A stretch of 41,375 bases of DNA from Porogramme epimiltina. Taxonomy: Eukaryota > Basidiomycota > Agaricomycetes > Polyporales > Polyporaceae. This document shows, piece after piece, positions 22,341 through 33,813 of the stretch; position 1 is the first letter of the stretch, and each line of letters begins with the position of its first letter. Location: assembly GCA_900155495.1 (NCBI GenBank), contig FTLJ01000199.1, positions 1-41,375 of the forward strand, in the 5' to 3' direction. The translations under genes were made by a program, and so were the position numbers. The notes beneath the pieces were generated by a model. That model was not told the origin of the DNA. It searched no databases and saw only the letters and a list, made by a program, of their open reading frames with translations.

Positions 22341-22476
22341 CATGAGCCCGTTACGGAGGCGCCACACCCCCCAACGCCGGAGAGTGCATATTGGAAACGC
22401 AGGGTCTGAGCTTGCCGTCTGCGATAGTGCGACTCCGAAACCCTATGACGAGAGTCCGCCGGCATACCAAGAGTAG
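22341..22476 (+). pseudogene. Stranded C-terminal exon piece of TM3
   Basis: After the insertion, the sequence resumes homology to the TM2 tail (WHEP at 22339-22350; KPYDESPPAYQE-stop at 22438-22476). A net two-base length difference from TM2 between these blocks adds a further frameshift, consistent with decay after the tail was cut off. The PPAY codons at 22456-22467 are intact but no longer reachable in frame. Confidence 0.8.
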
Positions 22477-22898
22477 CTCACAAGAGGGCTTGGCGATTAC
22501 GGAGGCCGTCCGTACGGCGTTTCCGCCGCCTCTAGAGTGGCCATTGTCATGGGGAGCCTAGAGACGTTCACATTCTATCGCGGGACTTGGCAATGATACG
22601 CACTGTATTTTCTTGGAGGGAAGCGGTGTTAAGAGCTGATTACTTGATGCTGTGTGATTGTGAGCTTATGAGACTTACCTCAAGCTTAAGGTACCGTCGC
22701 GGCGCTAGCGAGACTAGTATTTTCCTACCTATTTCAAACGCCGAGTCCGATGTCCGACCGACGAGAGTGAAAGAAGGGACGCTAGATTACAGTGGTATGA
22801 CGAGGAATAACAAGACAGAGGCTCCAGATAATGGTATACATACTCGGACACGCGAGCGAGAGAGAACTGAATCGAAACAACGACAGGCAAGAATAAAT
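22477..22898. other. Short convergent region TM3/flavocytochrome b2-B
   Basis: The first 340 bases match the 3' flank of TM2 (18610-18970), showing that TM2 and TM3 were duplicated together with their flanks. No gene is seen. Confidence 0.7.
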
Positions 22899-25039
22899 CT
22901 ACATCTTCGACTTGACTTCCTTGAACTGCGCGAGGCCGAGTGGCTGGTCTGTATCGAATGCCAACTGTCAGCAATGCGACCTTGTCAACAGATAAGAGCA
23001 GGCGGTACGACGCACAGGTGTTGTTGAACAAGTTGTCCTCCGGCGTCATCACGAAGTGGCTCTTGAGCGAGCTCGCGTCGACCATCTCGGGCACGACCTC
23101 GCGGATCGTGCGCGCGCCGAGCAGGCGCATGTTCATCTCGAACTCGTCGCGGAAGATCTGGATCGCCTTCTCGACGCCCTCCTGGCCGTACGCGCAGAAC
23201 GCGTACAGGAACGGCCGCCCGACGCCGACCGCGGTCGCGCCGAGCGCGATCGCCTTGAGCACGTCGCTCGCGCGTCGCACACCGCCGTCAACGTAGATCT
23301 CGAACTTGGGGTCCGGGAAGTACCCGCGCAAGCGCAGGGCTGAGACGACCTCGACGAGGACCTCAATACCGGAACGCGCAGTGTCGAGCTGGCGGCCGCC
23401 GTGGTTGGAGAGGACGATGCCCTGCACGCCTGCCTCGTATGCGAGCACCGCATCCTCGGCGGAGCCGATACCCTTGAGGATGATGGGCACTAAGACACGA
23501 GATCAGTAGAGGGGATGCGGTTTGTAGAGGCCAACATACTCTTCGTGATGCTCTGGAACCATGGGATATCCTTCCACGAGAGGCTAGGGTCAATGAACGA
23601 CTATCGCACTTGTCAGCGGCAATATCTAGCCAAAAGAGTGACTCAATTCCCACCGAGATCGCACGGGCGACACCCTGGTCCTTCTTCACATCCTTCTGGT
23701 CCTTCTGTACCTCCGCTCCCGCGTCGTCGTCGACGAACTTCATGCGCATGTCCTTCTCACGGCGCCCGAGCTGCGGCGCGTCAACCGTGATGAAGAGGCC
23801 CTTAACGCCGCGTGCCTCCGCGTGCTGCACGTACTTGCGCGTGATCTCGCGGTCGCGGTTCACGTACAGCTGGAGGAAGAAGACCTGTCCAGGCGCCGCG
23901 GCGTCGAGAATGTCGTCGAACGAGCACGACGCCAGCGTCGCGATCTAGAGTGGGCAGATGCACAGTCAGGTGAGTGCGGATAGGGAGGCGCGTAGAAGGC
24001 TGCCGGACGGACCATCTGGATCACGCCGTGGTTGGCAGCGGCGCGGGTCAGGGTCAGCTCGCCGTCGGGGTGGCCGAGCTTGCCAAGAGCAGTTGCGGAC
24101 TGGAAGGTGGTTAGAGGACGTAAAGGATGCCCGTATAGTCAATGGTACGTACAATGTACACAGGGAGGGTCGACTTCTGACCGAGAATGGTCGTGGACCA
24201 GTCAACTGAGGAGACATCGCGAAGGATACGCGGGCGCCACCAGACTCTACACGTGCCAAACACTCTCAGGACATTGTCCTGCCGACTGAATGCAGACGGA
24301 TAGCACGCACCTCTGGTACGCCATGCGGTTCTCACGAATAGTGATTTCATCGTCGGACGCCGAGGAATAGTACGCCTGGGTGACGGGTGAGGGGGCAATA
24401 ATTAAGGCTATGAAAGGAAAAATGTACCCAGGCTTTAGCGGGAAGCACCAACTTCGCGACGTTCTCGAAGTCGTGCAAGTTGATGACATTGTCGAGGGGC
24501 GGACGCGCCTCCATCATTGCCAGGCGGTGCTTTTCCTCCGCGGAGACCTCCTTGACGACCTTGGCGACTGTGCTGGCATCGATGGCACCGAGGCTAATGG
24601 AACAAGCTTGAGGATTGTACAGTAGGAAGACGTGGAACGGAACGTACTGTTTCTCCACGGGCAGGTTGGTGGTAATAGCATCCGGTGGATGGATGGGGTC
24701 ATAGGCCTCGCTGTGACATCGGTCGGTGAACAGAATGTCCCCACGGATTTGGCGGGCACTTACGTAGCGTCCTTTCCCGCATACTTCAGAATGATTTTGC
24801 TGCCACCCGGGTGCTCTGCGGATGACGTTCAGAACTCGTGACACGCCACACGGCCGGCAGAAGGCCTCACCGTCCAAGAAGTCCGTAACGTCGTATACTT
24901 TCCCTGATGTAAGGTGTCCGTCAGCAGTGCTGAAAATAGATCTGAAGGCGAGGTGCGCACCGTGAACAATGATCCAGCAGCTCTCCCTGCTTGCGTGAGC
25001 AGCCACCTCCGGGCCAGTGAGAACGCGGATGTCCGACAT
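22899..25039 (-). CDS. Flavocytochrome b2-type L-lactate/2-hydroxyacid dehydrogenase, copy B
   Basis: It starts at MSDIRVLTGPEVAAHASRE and has the same domain order and many of the same splice points as copy A. The heme domain has KVYDVTDFLD, HPGGSKIILKYAGKDAT and DPIHPPDAITTNLP. The FMN domain has YYSSASDDEIT, VWWRPRILRDVSSVDW, QLYVNRDREI, ITVDAPQLGRREKDMRMKF, GIVLSNHGGRQLD (catalytic His) and VDGGVRRASDVLKAIALGA. Every expected active-site block is present. As in copy A there is no mitochondrial presequence. The last exon is also exactly 50 nt (22948-22899) and ends in Ser-Lys-Met, a good match to a type 1 peroxisomal signal. The likely reaction is oxidation of L-lactate or another short 2-hydroxy acid. 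Without splicing, the 3' part reads as a longer frame that bypasses this end. Confidence 0.9.
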
Positions 25040-28000
25040 GATGGTGCAGCGCGGTTTTGGAGAGGTGAGGGCGCAGTAAAGTGGCTGGCCTCAGAGGAAA
25101 GGAATGCGGGGAAATTGGACGGTGTGGGGAGAGGTTTTCATACCCCTTGGGCGGGATGGCGGACTCCGCACGCGTACAGGGACTTACCCCACAGCGGAGG
25201 GCCGCCACCTGCCCACGCGAGGATTTGATACCCACGGCATTCCATTCGTCGGCCGAGGAGAGGGGGAAGACCGCCCATAGAGGGGGGCGGGCGCGAAAGT
25301 CGTTGTGGGCACCAGCGGAAACCGTACATGTTCAGCGGGGATTAGGCGGACGTCCGCACGGCGGGGGACGACAGGTGGAGGGCCGCGACGGCTTGCGAGA
25401 TCCACCTGGAAGAAGCATCACGGTCAGTATGCCGGCATCTTGCTCGGTAGTATGTGAGAATTATGTTGAAGGTTAAATGGGCTCGTAAATGTGCGAATAT
25501 CGTGCAGGTACCATCTGACCGGGAGATGCGCGGAGTTGTACGTTCGACGCGCGGGTTCATTATGCCTGCAAGTCATGCTGTGCGACACTGTGTGCAGTTC
25601 TTTGCAGCCATTTGTTCGGCAAACCCGAGATTCTGACCTCGTGCATATACATGAGGCCGCCTCTAATCACTCGAGACTGCCAAGCGGCTAAGTGTGGCAG
25701 TTTCTCGGTCGTCACAAAGGCCCGGAAGCGAAGGACTCCGCATTTGATTGACACTCGAAAATTTCAGCTCTTGTGTGTATTTGATCATACCTTACTGAGT
25801 TTACACTGTACGCTTTGGGGCGACAGCGGACAGAGCCCGACGATTGGCTGCTCGAAGAACAACATACAACGTCCTAGACACATTGAGAGCGACGTAAGGT
25901 GAGTGAGTCTGTCCAAGGAGTAGATGGAATACGCATAAAATGCTTCTTACTGGCGGAGGTAGAGAATATATGGTGGGAGTTGCGCGAGGCCGAAGTCGAA
26001 TGACTCGGAGGAAAGGTCGAGTTGTATGGGCGTCTATGGGGCCACAACGTTGCTCGCCTAAAACGGTGCACGCACCAAACAAATACTCCCACGTGGCCCG
26101 AGTGCGCTCACGTGTCAAGCCCCCCCGAGATGTCTGCGACAGGCGGCGCGGCGGTCGCCCGCTCTTCCAGCTCCTCATGATGATGACTTCCGTCTGGCCA
26201 ACCTCGCCATCATGGCTTCAATCATTCCGTTGCAGATATATGGCGTCATTCTCCGCCATAATCTATAGCAGGTGGTAAATGACATCGACAACTGCCCAGC
26301 GTTGGTCTTCTAAGAAGAATACGAGGTGGCGCGCTTGTATAGTATACAAAATCTCCGAGGCTCATTGGCTTCACGCAGCGCTTGGACGGCCAAAATATCC
26401 TGCTCGGGCGGGGATGATCAGAGTTGCGAAGGTTTACGCCGCTGGAAGTCGGAGAAGAGTAACTGCGACCAGCTGCTAGCGGAAGCCGCCACTCGCTTTT
26501 GAGGTTCGTTATCTCCTCTATTCAGAAGCTTCGAGCTGATGGTGAGATAGACAGCGTGCATCCTGTCACTGTGCTCTGCGCGCGAATAGCCCAGACCGAA
26601 CTAGCTGCTGCCTGTTACTACACACACCTAGATCCGGTGGCCACCTCGGGCGTTCGTCCCGTTCATGGCACGGCCGGCCTGCCACTACGCCGTTATTTGC
26701 ACACCAGCGCAACCCACCATCGGACGACGTTTATTTATAACCTGCGTAAGCGTTTGGAGATTTGAAAGCACTCTCACGTCCAGCCCCGTCCAGTTCCAAA
26801 GCGCCACCCTGTTGACGGGGCGACCGAGTCGTTGGTTGCTTCCTGAGGCACGCGCTATCTCATCGCTGTGTGAGTCCACATATCTTATCTGATAATCTAG
26901 TCGACAAGCCCTCACAGACTGCCCAGTCCGCAGCCCAGTTGACGTGTGCACGACAATCTTCGCATATCCTCCGTCTGTCATCGGGATTTCCTAGCGGTGA
27001 GGTGCGTGTGTCCGTTTCCGTGTCCCGATACCAATGCACCAATCGCCGCGTTTCATAACGTTTGTTCTGTCCTGACGTTGCGCCGCAGGTCTGATGCTCC
27101 TTGGGGCCTTCGATCTCCTCAACCAATCCTGCTGTGCGAACTCCTCCACGCTTTAGAGAATACTGCGCAAAATTCCCCTCCTTGCGAACGGTGCCAGAAC
27201 TTGCTCGATGGACCCCACCCGACGTACCCGCCCATGCGAAGCGACAACCGCCGGCGTTCTACGACTCCGCTCAACAAGGGAATCACCGAGAGGGTCCTGA
27301 ATCCCACGCAGGGTAGTTTAGCGGAATCAATACCCTGGCTACCATTCACACCTTCCGCAGTTAAACAAGTCTTAGCACCCCAAGCCCTTCTAGTCACTTC
27401 TCGACAAGGCATCTCAGGAGTATCGATCCTTCTCAACACAATGACTGTCGGGATGGCTTGGCGCGCCGTATCATGCGTATCCGCACTAACGCCGAGTGCG
27501 CACGGTAAGTGGCTGTGAAGAGACAGTCAAGTACCAGCGCTGGATAAATTTGGTAGGTCTACAGGGTGCTCCAATAACCTTTGTCTTACGATGTTAATGC
27601 CAAGGCTATCCCGTTGTAGTGAATCAGATCCCTAGCCGTTCATCCCCACCGATTTACGGCGGAGCGCGCCACGACGTGCCAAGCATACTCGATCGGTTCA
27701 TTGGAAGCCCGCATCGGTGAGAAGCCTTTTCGTGCGGGCTTACTGTGCGCATCAGCGCAGACACAACTCTATCGCCGCACAGTCCCGTCCCGTGGAATTA
27801 CACTGTCTCCCGCTCCTCCCAAACGCGTCTCCTGAGCCCCACCCGGCTCCTCACTTTTCCGAAACAGGCGCTCCTACCTTCCCCGCCGTGTTCAGAGCCC
27901 GTAGCCGAGCCCGCAGTGCGCCTTCCCACCATGTGGGACCATCAGGAGTAGTTCGGCCCCCTGGTTATCGGACTCAGGAAAACGTACTCGCGTCTGCCGT

Positions 28001-28175
28001 GGTTTCTGCACATTTAAGAACCGCGGTGAATGCAAAGCACTCTCCATCACCTCACCACCTCCCTCTCCTCCTCACCGGCCCCGCGCCCCACTTGTTCTTC
28101 TCGGCTCGGCTGTACAAAGCCCCCCACTAGCTCACCACGGCCATTCTATCTCGCCTCTCCCGCCTCCTCGCAAAA
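25040..28175. other. Three-kilobase region without a supported gene
   Basis: It lies upstream of both flavocytochrome b2-B (leftward) and the lyase gene (rightward). The longest open frame (26946-27518, +) has no recognisable domain and an unlikely composition. A GC-rich, purine-rich block lies at 25060-25420; the rest is of mixed composition without clear repeats. The last 100 bases before 28176 are pyrimidine-rich leader. It could hold decayed elements or non-coding RNA that I cannot recognise. Confidence 0.4.
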
Positions 28176-29571
28176 ATGCCGGGCCTCGAACTCTTCAGCT
28201 CCATCAACTCGGCCGTCTCCCCCGCCGACTCGCCGTCGACGCACACCCCCGTCAGGGAGGAGGCCCCTGAGCTCCCGACGGCGTCGGCCACCGTCACCGC
28301 TGCCACCTCGACCACTGAGGTGTCCGTCCCGCACGGCCTCTCCGGCCCCGCGCCCTACTACAACGCTCGCCTCGACCCCAAGAACTTCCTCGAGGGCCCG
28401 CTCTCCTGGAACCCCGCCACCCGCCTCCGGCAGATGCTCGCCCGCCCGGGCATCGTGGTAAGGCATCTTCCCGTTTCGATCCCGATTCGTGTGCCTGACC
28501 CCCCTGCTCTCTCCCGCAGATCGCGCCTGGCATCTGCGACGGCATTAGCGCGCGGTGCGCCCTCGAGGCCGGCTTCGACTGCCTGTACCAGAGGTAAGCC
28601 CCTTGCCCGGTCAACCACCGGCGGCGCACAACCGTGTTGACGCTTGTATGCACACAGTGGTGCCGCGACTACGGCATCGCGCCTTGGCATGCCCGACTTG
28701 GCGATCGCCACCCTGAACGACTTCGTCCAGGTACGCATTCGGCAGCTTCTTCCCAGCGCTGCGGACCCAGTCTCACGGCGCCTCCCTCCGCCCCTCCTTC
28801 CCACAGAGCGCCCAGATGGTGTGCAGCCTCGACCCGACCGTCCCGGTCATCGCGGACGCGGACACCGGCTTCGGCGGGCCCGCAATGGTCGCGCGCACGG
28901 TAACGCAGTACGCGCGCGCGGGCGTCGCGGCGCTGCACATCGAGGACCAGGTGCAGACGAAGCGCTGCGGACACCTCCTCGGGAAGCAAGTCGTCTCGCG
29001 CGAGGAGTTCGTGACGCGCATCCGCGCGGCGGTGCTCGCGCGCGACGCGATCCCGGGCGGCTCGGACTTTGTGATCATTGGGCGCACGGACAGCGCGCAG
29101 GTGCTAGGCATGGACGAGGCCGTCGCGCGCCTCAAGCTCGCCGCGGACGCGGGCGCGGACGTGTGCTTCATCGAGGGCGTGAAGAACGCGGACCTCCTCA
29201 AGAGCACCGTCGCCGCGCTCGCGCCCAAGCCCGTGCTCGTGAACGTCATCTCCGGCGGCCTCACGCCCTCCTTCACGTGCAAAGAGGCCGAGCAGATGGG
29301 CGCGAAGATCATCAGTACGTACCCGCTAGCACGACTCAACTCTGTCGGACAGCACGCTGACTTGTGGCTTGCGATCGCAGTCTTTTCGCTCGTCAGCTGC
29401 GTCGCGGCGGTGCACGGGATCCGCGCCGCGATGGCGTCGCTCAAGAAGACTGGCACGGACTTCTCGAGCGCGAAGGGCATGGACCCCAAGGCGTTCTTCC
29501 AGGTCATGGGCCTCGACAACGTCGTCGAGCTCGACGCGAAGGCGGGCGGCAAGGCATTCGAGCTCGTCTAA
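28176..29571 (+). CDS. Isocitrate lyase/PEP mutase superfamily lyase (oxaloacetate acetylhydrolase-like)
   Basis: Five exons (28176-28457, 28520-28593, 28658-28730, 28807-29314, 29381-29571) join in phase into 375 codons. After a low-complexity N-terminus of about 60 residues comes the alpha/beta-barrel: RQMLARPGIVIAPGICDGIS, GAATTASRLGMPD, VPVIADADTGFGG (metal-binding Asp residues), HIEDQVQTKRCGH (the K-K/R-C-G-H catalytic signature near residue 195), FVIIGRTDSAQV, NVISGGLTPSFT and a C-terminal helical part. Members of this superfamily cleave C-C bonds of dicarboxylates, among them oxaloacetate acetylhydrolase (oxalate plus acetate), 2-methylisocitrate lyase and dimethylmalate lyase. The length and single-domain form exclude classical isocitrate lyase. 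Oxaloacetate cleavage would fit an oxalate-secreting wood fungus, but the specificity residues were not verified. No clear organelle signal is seen. Confidence 0.85.
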
Positions 29572-30621
29572 AACGACCCCTCGAGTGGTCCTCGTAACAT
29601 ATACCTCTTTCCTCCTCGCTTTCCCTGTTGTTGTGGCATACTGTGGTTGAGCATAGACGGCCGTCGAGCTCGTGCATTTTCCCGCCTCCCTGGTTCCCCG
29701 CCCATCCACTGTCATCCTAGCTCTATTTATCCCATAGCACACTCTGTTCCTCATCCATCCTCAGGTCTCCGTCCCCACACATGTTCCTCCTCCCTCGCCA
29801 TCCTGTAATACTGTAGAGACCCATCACACCATGCGCTTATGTGTCAATAGAAAGGAAATTGCGCAACCGCAGGGAGCTTTCCCAGCATCACCCTGGCTTG
29901 AGCACGAGTATGGCGCCATTGGCCAAACAAAGGTGCGAAGTACGATACTGTCCCTACTTGCATTTCAGGCTGTACAACCCTTATCGTAAGTGTTTGGCAT
30001 CGGCCGCTAGGGACATCAGGCTCGTTCCTTTCCCGCTTCCGATCCCGAGCGCTACGGAGGTGGTGGCGGAGGCGGCGGCGGTTGAGCGGCGGTGTCGATC
30101 TTCGTTCCGTCAACTTCTCAGATCCCCGCCCTGCATGGACTCAATGATGCTCCATTGTCGGCCTGAGTCCCGTAGAGCCTCGCTCAAGTCCGAATTACGT
30201 TCATAATGATTAATGATTATCCAGGCTATTGAATACAAACCATAGATCAATAGGGTTGGGGTTAACACCCCCCCTGGAGAATAAACGCCCACGTATTCAG
30301 AGGCTGGCGTCTCCGATTCTCCGGTTGAGTTTCACCAACCAACGAGCGTTGAACCCTCCTTCAACACACTTGCTTAATACTTCTTTTCGCGGTTCTATTT
30401 TGGGCGCCATTCATCTGTGGATAATAGAACGCTTCAGTCTTACTGAACTCCATTCTCTTCAACTCCTCCGACACGCTACGTGGCACGTCATAGCGACTCG
30501 GACTTGTCATCGCCAGCGTTTTTGTTACGTACCCGCACGCAGAGTACAATACTGTGTTCGACGTCTGAGTACCGCGCGGCTGTCTTGTGTGTTGCTTCTC
30601 CTTCCTCTCACCGGTCCATTC
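29572..30621. other. Intergenic region between the lyase and FunK1-B
   Basis: It contains the lyase 3' flank and about 800 bases without a recognisable gene. The open frame at 30229-30762 overlaps the FunK1-B start and has no domain features. No copy of repeat R was seen around FunK1-B. Confidence 0.5.
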
Positions 30622-33240
30622 ATGGCTGACCAACTAACACTCACACACAGAACGCTCCTCACTGCTCGAGGCTCGATTTTCGGGTGTTCAGTAAAACTAC
30701 TCGGTACAACTCAGCGTTTCCGCAGGATCTTCGTAAGGGAGTGCATGCAGGAGAAAAAATAATCCATATGCCAGAAAAGAGAGCCATCGTCGACTATGAC
30801 ACCCTTCTCGAAGCTTTCCTCCCGGTCCCTTCTGGCAAGGTCGAGCCCTCCGCCGAAGCTTACTCGGCGGCGCTCGATTTCAACTTACTCCCGACGAAAG
30901 GGCGAGAGTCTTACGTATGCTCCTCGCTGGTAGGTATCCGTTTGCAAGCTCCCCGAGCTGTTCACTAAACAATGTGCGTCTAGATTGCCGTCTTGAATGG
31001 CACACCGTGGCTAACAGGAGGCTGCACAGCTGCCGCTACACGAGCGAGTACAATAGGAGACAATAGAGAAAGACTCGATTTAGGAATGTATCTTTGCGGA
31101 AGCAAGCCCAAGGAAAACGCTATTACCGACTGGTCGAACGTCGAGCTTTCCCTCGAGTGCTTCATGAAACACGATCAGGTCGACCCCTTCGAAGACACAG
31201 ACCCAGACCCAGAACTAGAGTACGACCTTGCCCGCCATAGAGCAAAGAACCTCAACCAGATGGTATCCCATTCCGTGCTCGTCTTCAACCAGCAACATCG
31301 TACGCGCCACTTCACGCTCGTCTTCCTCCGTGCTCGCGCTCGAATCATCCTGTGGGATCGCTCTGGGCTCTTGATCACCCCGGCGTTCGACTACCGGAAG
31401 AACCCCAGCTTTATTGCCAAGTTCCTTTGGCGCTTTTGCAATGCCTCTCCGGAGAGCCGCGGCCATGACACCTCCGCTGTACGCTTGCGCGACACCGACG
31501 CCGATTACGCCCACATGGAAGCGATTGCGAAGAAGGACGTACCGATGGAGGACGAACATGCCCACTCGATGTTCGAAGCGTCGCTTGCAGGGATGGCGAG
31601 GTGGAAGGTGGAAGTGGACGATCGCGAGTTCCTCATCGGCTCGGCACATTTTGCTGGGTCGGATGTCGTCGGCAGAGGGACACGAGGTTACGTCGCGGTC
31701 GAGTCTCTGGCCTCGATTACAAAGATGCAGAAGATAGAGAAAGACACGGACAAGAGTGAAGAGAGCGGATCCTCCGTCTATCGTTCCCCATTTGTCTACC
31801 TTAAAGACTGCTGGCGCGCTCCGGACACCGGTATTGGGCGTGAAGGGGACATCCTGGAGTCTCTCAACAAGGCGAAAGTGCAGTATATCCCAACCCTTCT
31901 GTGCCACGGTGACATCGAGGGGCAGGAGACGGTTACACAGAAACATGCGCCCCGCGGTTCATTCAAGATCTGCCAGCACTATCGGATGGTGACCAAAGAG
32001 GTTGGCATGCCTTTGAAGACGTTTGAAACGGGTTATCATCTCGTTGGGTACACCCTGCAGTGCATTGTCGGTGAGTCATTGAACTAATGCCGATACCTCT
32101 GTCCTCTCATCACCGGAACTCCTAGCCCACCGCGATGCTTACGACGCGGGGTATATCCATCGGGATATCAGCAACGGAAACATCTTTCTCTACCCTTTCG
32201 AAACCGCCGTTAGAGCCAACGGCACTCGGCAACTGATGTATAAAGCAATACTTGCTGACTGGGAAATGGCAGACCGGGTTGGCCCTCAATATGATTCCCT
32301 CCGGCAGATGGAACGTATCGTACGTGTTTCGCAAGAAGATCCTATCAACTATACCTTAATCTAATTCACGGTATGGGTGCAGGGGACGTGGCCGTTCATG
32401 TCTGTGCATGCTCTCACCTCGCGCTGGAACATCACCCTCCTCAAGGACGAGATGGAGTCTTTCTTTCACTTGCTGGTTTATATGTCGGTGCGGTTCCTTC
32501 CCAGCAACGTTCGGGACGTTCCCCGGTTCATTCACGACTACTTCGACGCGTACTCCGACCGCGGGGATTGGCGCGCATGCGGCGACAGGAAATCGACCTC
32601 CATGATAGGGGGGATGATTTTGGTCGACTGCGGCCTTCCGCTCCAGTTCTTTTGGGACCAGGCTTCGGCGGACGCCATGATGGCCGCTGTGGCCGCGGCA
32701 GCGGACCCTCGTAGGACCAGTGCGGCATCGCAATCCGCCACATCCCCTCCCACGACGATCATACGGCACCCCATCAACGCGATCCTAGAGACGCTGTTAT
32801 ATTCGATCCACGCCCGCTACCGCCTTCGTAACGAAGATCATAGTCTCATTTTGATGAGGGAGTATGGTCTGTCGTGGGGAGAGGGGATGACTCCGGAGGA
32901 GCGTGCGAGGCTCGAGGACGACGCGGCTCTTATCCAAGATTACTCACGCGTCTTTGGGACGTTCGTCAGAGCAATGAGGGATGTAGAATCAGCTTCTCCA
33001 CTCCGGTGGCCCGGGAACGACAAAGTCGAGGATCGGTACTCAAGATGTCTCTCCTCTAGTGAAGAAAGCACTGGCCTCACAGAGACGGTATCACTAGATA
33101 TTGGCAGTCCTGGGGAGCTCGTGAGACTGTCTCATAACACACGCTCCTCGCCCGACTGTGACAGGAGTGACCAGCAGCAATTGTCGAAGCGCCCCCATAT
33201 CGACACTAACGCACCTGGGAGTGAAGCCTCTCGTGAATAG
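30622..33240 (+). CDS. FunK1-type protein kinase, copy B
   Basis: Paralogue of the kinase at 7085. Well-supported exons are about 30733-30929, 30984-32070, 32126-32319 and 32383-33240; the 194-nt catalytic-loop exon has exactly the same length as in copy A. The MADQ start at 30622 matches copy A, but the first splice is unsure. Landmarks are YDTLLEAFLPVPSGK, VLNGTPWLTGG, VYLKDCWR, YIHRDISNGNIFLYP, ADWEMAD (DWE in place of DFG), GTWPFMS and DEMESFFHLLVYM. All landmark motifs are present, so the domain looks intact. It lacks the acidic repeat and PPAY motif of copy A, and its C-terminus is shorter. As with other FunK1 proteins the substrate is unknown. Confidence 0.88.
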
Positions 33241-33813
33241 GTAGCCCGAAGGAGAGGCTTGCGAACGTTCTAGTCAGTTGTCGTATTGTATCTCACCATA
33301 ATGTCGGATCTCTCATGCTCTGTAACAGTGGCATAACATCAATCTTTAACTTGGTGTCCTGCACGATGGAACACTCTGTTTTAGCGCGTGCCCACCATCA
33401 GCCTTCTTTCTGCTGATTGCCTTTGAGAGATTGCGAGGGGACGGTACTTAGTAAAAGCGCCACATGCAACATGTAGATACAATGATACCTGTAGACCTTC
33501 CATGCTCTATGAGTTCAAGAACCTCAGAAAACCATGATGCTCGAGAACGGCGAGGAGTGCACCATTTTACGCGAGAAGAAACAATTCAATAAGGATATAC
33601 CGTACGAGCGACACCTACTGCCGCGCAGTCGGCTGTGAGAGGGGTCTACTACATCTATGAAAGCAGGAGAGCGTAGGGATGATAATGATGATGGGAGAGC
33701 GTAACAAGCATGGGAATCCAAGAGCATGCGGGGCCGCGCGACGCAGCCCCTCGTCTATACCAAGCACGAGCTGAGTGTCCAGTGGTCGTCAAAAGTCGTA
33801 ACGCGCGTCACGG
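33241..33813. other. Convergent intergenic region FunK1-B/TRK
   Basis: Between two stop codons; AT-richer than its surroundings. No gene, repeat or RNA recognised. Confidence 0.6.

Noticed and set aside
26946..27518. 190-codon open frame (+) as a gene
   Set aside because: No recognisable domain, unlikely composition, no paralogue in the window, and overlapping frames on both strands are equally open.
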